This document shows, piece after piece, positions 58,111 through 64,000 of a DNA stretch of 64,000 bases. Made by a program: the position numbers and the translations under genes. The DNA is taken from NCBI RefSeq assembly GCF_021375795.1, contig NZ_JAEIOI010000001.1, positions 1,488,001-1,552,000 on the forward strand, written 5' to 3'. Origin of the DNA: Pseudomonas anguilliseptica. GTDB taxonomy: Bacteria; Pseudomonadota; Gammaproteobacteria; Pseudomonadales; Pseudomonadaceae. Each line of letters begins with the position of its first letter. The first letter of the stretch is position 1. The notes beneath the pieces are model-generated. The model did no database searches. It was given only the letters and a program-made list of their open reading frames with translations, and had not been told where the DNA came from.

Positions 58111-59937
58111 TCAGAAGCGGTAGGCCTGCTGGCTGATGGCACTGAACAGGGTGTGATCCAGCGGCGTAAAGCACGATTCGCCGGGGAGACGCACCCACAG
58201 CGGCTCCTGCACCCGCGTCGGGTCGTAGGCGGCCTGCTTGAGGTCGGCCTTCTTGTATTTGAAGGTGCCGGTGGTTTCCACCTCGCCGAGCAGGCGGATA
58301 AACAGCGGTGCGGCGTACACCGGCAATTCGGCATCCAGGTGTGCGGCGAGGGCGGTGCCGTCCAGTTGCTGACCTTCGCTCAGGCGCAGCGCTGCCATGC
58401 CACAGCGGCCATTGGTGCCGGGGATTTCCACGCCGTAGACCACCGCATCTTCCACGCCTGGGAAGGCACCGAGGACGTTTTCCACTTCGGTGGTGGAGAC
58501 GTTTTCGCCTTTCCAACGGAAGGTATCGCCCAGGCGGTCGACAAATTGCGCATGCTTGCAGCCGATGTCGCGCATCAGGTCGCCGGTGTTGAACCAGGCA
58601 TCGCCCTTCTTGAAAACATTGCGCAGGATCGCCGCCTCGCTCTTGGCCGGGTCGGTGTAACCGTCGAACGGCCACTTGGCGCTGATCTCGCTGATCAATA
58701 GGCCCGCTTCGCCTTTCTTGGCTTTTTCCAGAAAGCCTTTTTTGCCACGTACCGCCTGGTCGTTCTCCAAGTCGTAACGCACGATGGCATAGGTGGCGGG
58801 GGAGAAGCCCACGGTATTGTCGAAGTTGAACACGTTGGTAAAGCCGATATTGCCTTCGCTGGAGGCATAGAACTCGGTGATCTGCTCGACCCCAAAGCGC
58901 GCCTTGAACTCGGCCCAGATCGAGGGGCGCAGGCCGTTGCCGATCATGCAGCGCAGGCTGTTGTTCTTCTCGGCGGCCGTCTCGGGCTGGTTAAGCAGGT
59001 AGCGGCACAGCTCGCCGATATAGCCGAAGCAGGTGGCCTGATAGCGCTGCACATCCGCCCAGAAGGCGCTTGCGGAAAACTTGCGGCGCAGGGCGATGGC
59101 CGCGCCGCCAGCCAAAGCGGCGCTCCAGCATACGGTGACGGCGTTGTTGTGGTAACAGGGTAGGGTCAGGTAGAGCACATCCTGATTGTTCAGGGTCAGG
59201 CCGGAGTGGCCGAAGCCGCCATAGGCCTTGATCCACTTGCCGTGGCTCATGATCGAGGCTTTGGGCAGACCGGTGGTGCCGGAGGTGTAGATCAGGAAAC
59301 AAGGGTCCTTCATCTGCACCTGGGCGCTGTCAGGCGGGTTATCACTGGCCTTGCTGCGCGCCAGTTGCATCAGGTTGGTCCAGCCAGCCGGTGCCTGGCC
59401 GGCATCGCTGAGGCATTCCTGATCGGCTACCCAGTAACGCGGTGTCTGTGGGTTGTCGAGTTGCTCGGCCACCTCATTGAAGGCGACGAGCAGTTCTTCG
59501 CCGATCAACATAAAGCCCGGTTTGACCAGATTCAGGCTGTGCGCCAGCACCTTGCCGCGTTGAGTGGTGTTGACCAAGGCACCGACCGCACCGAGCTTGC
59601 TCAGCGCCGCGAGAATCGCCAGCAACTCCAGGCGATTTTCCAGCATCACCGCCACCACACTGCCATGGCGCACGCCTTCGGCCTTGAAAGCCCAGGCCAG
59701 GCGGTTGGCCCAGGCGTTGAACTGGGCATAACTGAGACTGCGCGACTCATCCAGCAGCGCCGGACGCTGCGGGTGCTGTTGCGCCGCCCGCTCCAGCGCC
59801 CAGGCCAGCGACAGGTTCTTTTCACGGTTGCGGATGCCCGCGTAATACAGGCCGCGCAGCATGCGCGGTACACGCGGCAGATGCTGCGGCAAGCGGGTCA
59901 GAAAACGCAGCGGGGAAATCAGATCGGTCTGGCTCAT
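58111..59937 (-). CDS. atuH: long-chain/very-long-chain acyl-CoA synthetase (AtuH-like)
   Basis: A 608-residue AMP-forming ligase. The P-loop IYTSGTTGLPKAS near residue 220, NGLRPSIW and TEFYASSEGNIGF in the middle, and GDLMRDIG with GDTFRWKGENVST near the end are the signatures of the FATP-type acyl-CoA synthetase group. ATG 59937 (MSQTDLISPL) is chosen; the frame continues upstream without similarity. In PAO1 the corresponding gene is atuH, next to atuG and atuF, so a role in activating terpenoid acids is likely but not proven. Confidence 0.8.
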   Translation of the reverse strand: MSQTDLISPLRFLTRLPQHLPRVPRMLRGLYYAGIRNREKNLSLAWALERAAQQHPQRPALLDESRSLSYAQFNAWANRLAWAFKAEGVRHGSVVAVMLENRLELLAILAALSKLGAVGALVNTTQRGKVLAHSLNLVKPGFMLIGEELLVAFNEVAEQLDNPQTPRYWVADQECLSDAGQAPAGWTNLMQLARSKASDNPPDSAQVQMKDPCFLIYTSGTTGLPKASIMSHGKWIKAYGGFGHSGLTLNNQDVLYLTLPCYHNNAVTVCWSAALAGGAAIALRRKFSASAFWADVQRYQATCFGYIGELCRYLLNQPETAAEKNNSLRCMIGNGLRPSIWAEFKARFGVEQITEFYASSEGNIGFTNVFNFDNTVGFSPATYAIVRYDLENDQAVRGKKGFLEKAKKGEAGLLISEISAKWPFDGYTDPAKSEAAILRNVFKKGDAWFNTGDLMRDIGCKHAQFVDRLGDTFRWKGENVSTTEVENVLGAFPGVEDAVVYGVEIPGTNGRCGMAALRLSEGQQLDGTALAAHLDAELPVYAAPLFIRLLGEVETTGTFKYKKADLKQAAYDPTRVQEPLWVRLPGESCFTPLDHTLFSAISQQAYRF

Positions 59938-60117
59938 GGCTCTCGCGCTTATGGTTGTTATGCGGGGGCGAAGGCCAACTCTAGTCGCCTGCTCGTACGC
60001 CTGCCATGGCTCTGGCGCAAGCCGGGCAGGGCAGATCGGCAAATAACCGTACGGGCCGTTGCCGAGCCACTCGGGCTGTGGCATTACAGGGAGCGCTGAA
60101 TGCTGAAGGAGCCGGCG

Positions 60118-60492
60118 ATGAACCTGAATCAAATCACTGTTGCGGTCAGCGATGTGTCACGTGCGATCCGCTTTTACCAGCAACTGGGCCTGCAGCTGAT
60201 TGTCGAGAGCCTGCCGGACTATGCGCGATTCTGCTGCCCGGACGGTCAGGCGAGCTTTTCCCTTAGTCGTGTCGAACAGGTGCCGGCCAGCCAGACCCTG
60301 ATTTACTTCGAGTGCGCTGAACTGGACCAGACCGTTGCCCGCCTACAGGCTCAGGGCGTCGAGTTCAGCATGCTGCCGACCGACCAACCCTGGCTGTGGC
60401 GCGAGGCCTATCTGCAAGACCCGGACGGCAATCCGCTGTGCCTGTATCACGCCGGCGAAAACCGCCTGAATCCGCCTTGGCGGCTGAGTTGA
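60118..60492 (+). CDS. VOC family protein
   Basis: A 124-residue glyoxalase/bleomycin-resistance-fold protein (VAVSDVSRAIRFYQQLGLQL and LQDPDGNPLCLYH). The usual metal ligands are changed: Gln at the first histidine position (LNQITVAV) and Leu/Cys at the C-terminal glutamate (DPDGNPLCLY), so it may not be a metalloenzyme. ATG 60118 has AAGGAG six bases upstream. It lies in the middle of the atuH-atuG interval on the opposite strand. Confidence 0.82.
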   Translation: MNLNQITVAVSDVSRAIRFYQQLGLQLIVESLPDYARFCCPDGQASFSLSRVEQVPASQTLIYFECAELDQTVARLQAQGVEFSMLPTDQPWLWREAYLQDPDGNPLCLYHAGENRLNPPWRLS

Positions 60493-60600
60493 AACGCGCT
60501 ATTCAGTGATTTTCTTTAGCGCCGGCCCGCCACCGAGTATGGCCGGCAGCTAGACTCCCCACAGCGTTCTACTCAACGGGTTCGGCCCTAAGGTTTGTGC

Positions 60601-61383
60601 ATGAGAACACCCTGCCGTGTTTCAGCTGTGTCGCCTGCCTTTATCTTCTTTTTGCTGATCCTGCTGGCCCCATTGGTGAGTGCCGACAGCCTGCGCGTTG
60701 GCTACTTCGACCTGCCGCCGCATACGCCGCTGCCAGGGCAGGCCGATACTGAAGGGACGGCGATTGCCTACTTCGCAAAAATTGCCGAGCGCATGCAGCT
60801 GGATGCGGTGAGTTACCAACGTTACCCGTTGTCCCGGTTGTTGCAGATGCTGCAACGTGATCAGCTGGATATGGCGCTGATCCTGGCCAAGACCCCGGAG
60901 CGTGAAACCATGCTGGTCTACCCGGCACAGCCCTTTGTGGTGGTGCAGCCGCTCTTGCTGGTGGCCCGTGAGCACCCTCTGCAGCGGGTGGACTCGGTCG
61001 AGCAACTGCTGCCCTTGCGCTTAGGTGCCTGGCAGGACGGTTACCGCTCGCCCATGCTGCGTGACCCACGCTTGCAACTGCAAACCTTGAGCAGCAGCAA
61101 CGTATTGAACCAGAGCCTGGAAATGCTCCAGGCCGGGCGCCTGGAAGCGTTCTACTACCCCGATGACTTAGCCGTGCGCTATCAGGTTCAACACCTGAGC
61201 ATGCAAGACAGCATTCGCCTGCTGCCGCTGCCCAGGGAGCACATGCAGTTGTATTCGGCATTCTCCCGCGCCGCAGCTGGGCGCTACCTGCAACGCTATG
61301 AGCGAGCACAGGCCGAGGTGGCTGCGCAGCAGGGGTATGCGGCGTTTTTTAGTGAACACCTGTTACCGGCTGCGGCGCATTAG
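60601..61383 (+). CDS. periplasmic solute-binding protein, family 3-like
   Basis: A 260-residue secreted protein with signal peptide (residues about 5-28, cut after VSA). It contains VGYFDLPPHTPLPG, GTAIAYFAKIAERM, YPLSRLLQMLQRDQLDMALILAKTPER, and a second lobe with LGAWQDGYRSPML. It resembles amino-acid-binding proteins but no transporter is encoded nearby. AAGG seven bases before ATG 60601. It is convergent with atuG. Ligand unknown. Confidence 0.8.
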   Translation: MRTPCRVSAVSPAFIFFLLILLAPLVSADSLRVGYFDLPPHTPLPGQADTEGTAIAYFAKIAERMQLDAVSYQRYPLSRLLQMLQRDQLDMALILAKTPERETMLVYPAQPFVVVQPLLLVAREHPLQRVDSVEQLLPLRLGAWQDGYRSPMLRDPRLQLQTLSSSNVLNQSLEMLQAGRLEAFYYPDDLAVRYQVQHLSMQDSIRLLPLPREHMQLYSAFSRAAAGRYLQRYERAQAEVAAQQGYAAFFSEHLLPAAAH

Positions 61384-61388
61384 GGCGG

Positions 61389-62207
61389 CTAGTCGACAAA
61401 TAAATCGTTCATCAGTTTGCCGGCCGGGTCATAGCGGTACTGCTCGAAGTCGCTCTGGCCCTGCTCGCGGAGGATTTCTTCATCGATCAGCAGGCGCCCG
61501 CTGATTGTGCGCTCGCTGCTACTGAGGATGGCATGGGCCGCGTCGGCCATGATTGCCGGCAGGCGTGCGGCCTTCATCACCGCCGGGCCGCCGGCTTCGA
61601 ACTCGATGGCGGCGGTGGCGATCACCGTCTTCGGCCACAGCGAGTTGACGCTGATGCCGTATTTCTTGAATTCCTCATGCATGCCCAACGTCAGCATGCT
61701 CATGCCGTATTTGGTGGCGGTGTAAGGGCCGTAGTTGGCGAACCACTTTGGATCGAGGTTAAGCGGTGGCGACAGGCTGAGAATATGGCCACGGCTGTCC
61801 TTGAGGTAGGGCAACGCCGCCTGGCTGCAAACCATCACCGCGCGAGTGTTGATCTGGAACATCAGGTCGAAGCGTTTGGGGTCGAGTTTCTCTACGCCCA
61901 CCAGTTTGATGGCGCCGGCGTTGTTGATCAGCGCGTCGATACCGCCAAAGTGCTCGGCGGCTTGGGCCATGGCAGTTTTCACGGCGCTTTCGTCACGCAC
62001 ATCGACCTGCAGCGCCAGGGCCTTGCCGCCAGCGGCCTCGACCTCGGCTGCCACCGAGTGGATGGTGCCCGGCAGCTTGGCGTGGGGCTCGGCGCTTTTC
62101 GCCGCGATGACGATATTGGCACCGTCGCGTGCAGCGCGTAGGGCAATCTCGCGGCCGATGCCACGGCTGGCGCCGGTAATAAACAGGGTTTTGCCTTGCA
62201 GTGACAT
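61389..62207 (-). CDS. atuG: short-chain dehydrogenase (AtuG-like)
   Basis: A 272-residue SDR with TGASRGIG (11-18), NNAGAIKL, and YTATKYG for the catalytic Tyr and Lys. The sequence is of the HSDL2-like group (SPPLNLDPKWFANYGPY). The atuF homologue lies upstream on the same strand, separated by a REP doublet, so it is assigned to the atu (acyclic terpene) cluster. Its step in citronellol or geraniol breakdown has not been shown. Confidence 0.8.
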   Translation of the reverse strand: MSLQGKTLFITGASRGIGREIALRAARDGANIVIAAKSAEPHAKLPGTIHSVAAEVEAAGGKALALQVDVRDESAVKTAMAQAAEHFGGIDALINNAGAIKLVGVEKLDPKRFDLMFQINTRAVMVCSQAALPYLKDSRGHILSLSPPLNLDPKWFANYGPYTATKYGMSMLTLGMHEEFKKYGISVNSLWPKTVIATAAIEFEAGGPAVMKAARLPAIMADAAHAILSSSERTISGRLLIDEEILREQGQSDFEQYRYDPAGKLMNDLFVD

Positions 62208-62260
62208 ATGCGTGCTCCCGAATTGTTATGGTTTTTGTGAGCGGGGCCGAACGGCGATCT

Positions 62261-62310
62261 GCTTTAGTCGCGACAAGTAACCCATTAGTCGCGGCTAAAG
62301 CCCCTCCCAC
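62261..62310. repeat. REP doublet (inverted pair)
   Basis: GCTTTAGTCGCGAC (62261-62274) and GTCGCGGCTAAAGC (62288-62301) form a 13/14-bp inverted repeat around a 13-nt loop. The right arm continues as CCCTCCCAC, so on the minus strand it reads GTGGGAGGGGCTTTAGCCGCGAC, the form of Pseudomonas REP elements. It stands in the atuF-atuG gap. Confidence 0.72.
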
Positions 62311-62319
62311 GGGATGCAA

Positions 62320-64000
<1,681 letters not shown>

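Overview
The window looks like a piece of a Pseudomonas chromosome (Gammaproteobacteria). It is GC-rich and densely coded, with short intergenic gaps, many GTG/TTG starts and 1-11 bp gene overlaps. As far as I remember the PAO1 map, gene order follows P. aeruginosa PAO1 in descending locus numbers from about PA3001 to PA2949, and then from about PA2897 to PA2891. That comparison is from memory, not from a search. No phage, insertion sequence, CRISPR array, rRNA or tRNA gene was seen.

Layout, 0-26 kb. The 3' end of a glyceraldehyde-3-phosphate dehydrogenase gene is followed by a chalcone-isomerase-fold secreted protein on the minus strand. Next come the complete Na+-pumping NADH:quinone reductase operon nqrABCDEF with its maturation genes apbE and nqrM, and the soluble transhydrogenase sthA. 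A minus-strand trio (GlpQ-like phosphodiesterase, small secreted protein, PilZ-domain protein) precedes lolCDE. After that lie a DUF2062 gene, comEC, exbB-exbD, lpxK, a Trm112-like gene, kdsB, a low-molecular-weight phosphatase gene, murB, and convergent rne (RNase E).

26-39.6 kb. rluC is divergent from rne. It is followed by a HAD phosphatase gene and sppA, then maf/yceF on the minus strand, then the fatty-acid cluster yceD-rpmF-plsX-fabD-fabG-acpP-fabF-pabC-mltG-tmk-holB-pilZ-tatD.

39.6-49.7 kb. An RgsA-like small RNA lies beside a class V aminotransferase gene on the minus strand. A tetR gene, moaA, a radical SAM gene with an unusual CX4CX2C motif, a DUF4823 lipoprotein gene and a DUF1285 gene follow. 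The electron-transfer flavoprotein genes (etfBA and, divergent, ETF-QO) share a regulatory region with a PsrA-type box. A PlaF-like membrane phospholipase gene closes the block.

49.7-64 kb is the least conserved part. It has three solitary periplasmic solute-binding proteins, a DUF4398 lipoprotein pair (one with an OmpA domain), a MocR-type regulator with clear operator repeats, and a von Willebrand A lipoprotein gene fused by overlap to an ECF sigma/anti-sigma pair (SbrI/SbrR-like). The window ends with part of the acyclic terpene utilisation (atu) cluster: atuH, atuG and the 3' portion of atuF, with a VOC gene and a binding-protein gene interposed.

Functional themes are respiratory energy conservation (Nqr, SthA, ETF), envelope biogenesis (Lol, LpxK, KdsB, MurB, MltG), the fatty-acid synthesis core and RNA turnover. 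Regulatory sites visible in the DNA include overlapping rne/rluC promoters with a leader of about 515 nt, a near-leaderless yceD promoter, a UUCG hairpin at the start of plsX, the etf operator, the mocR repeats and a REP doublet in the atu operon.
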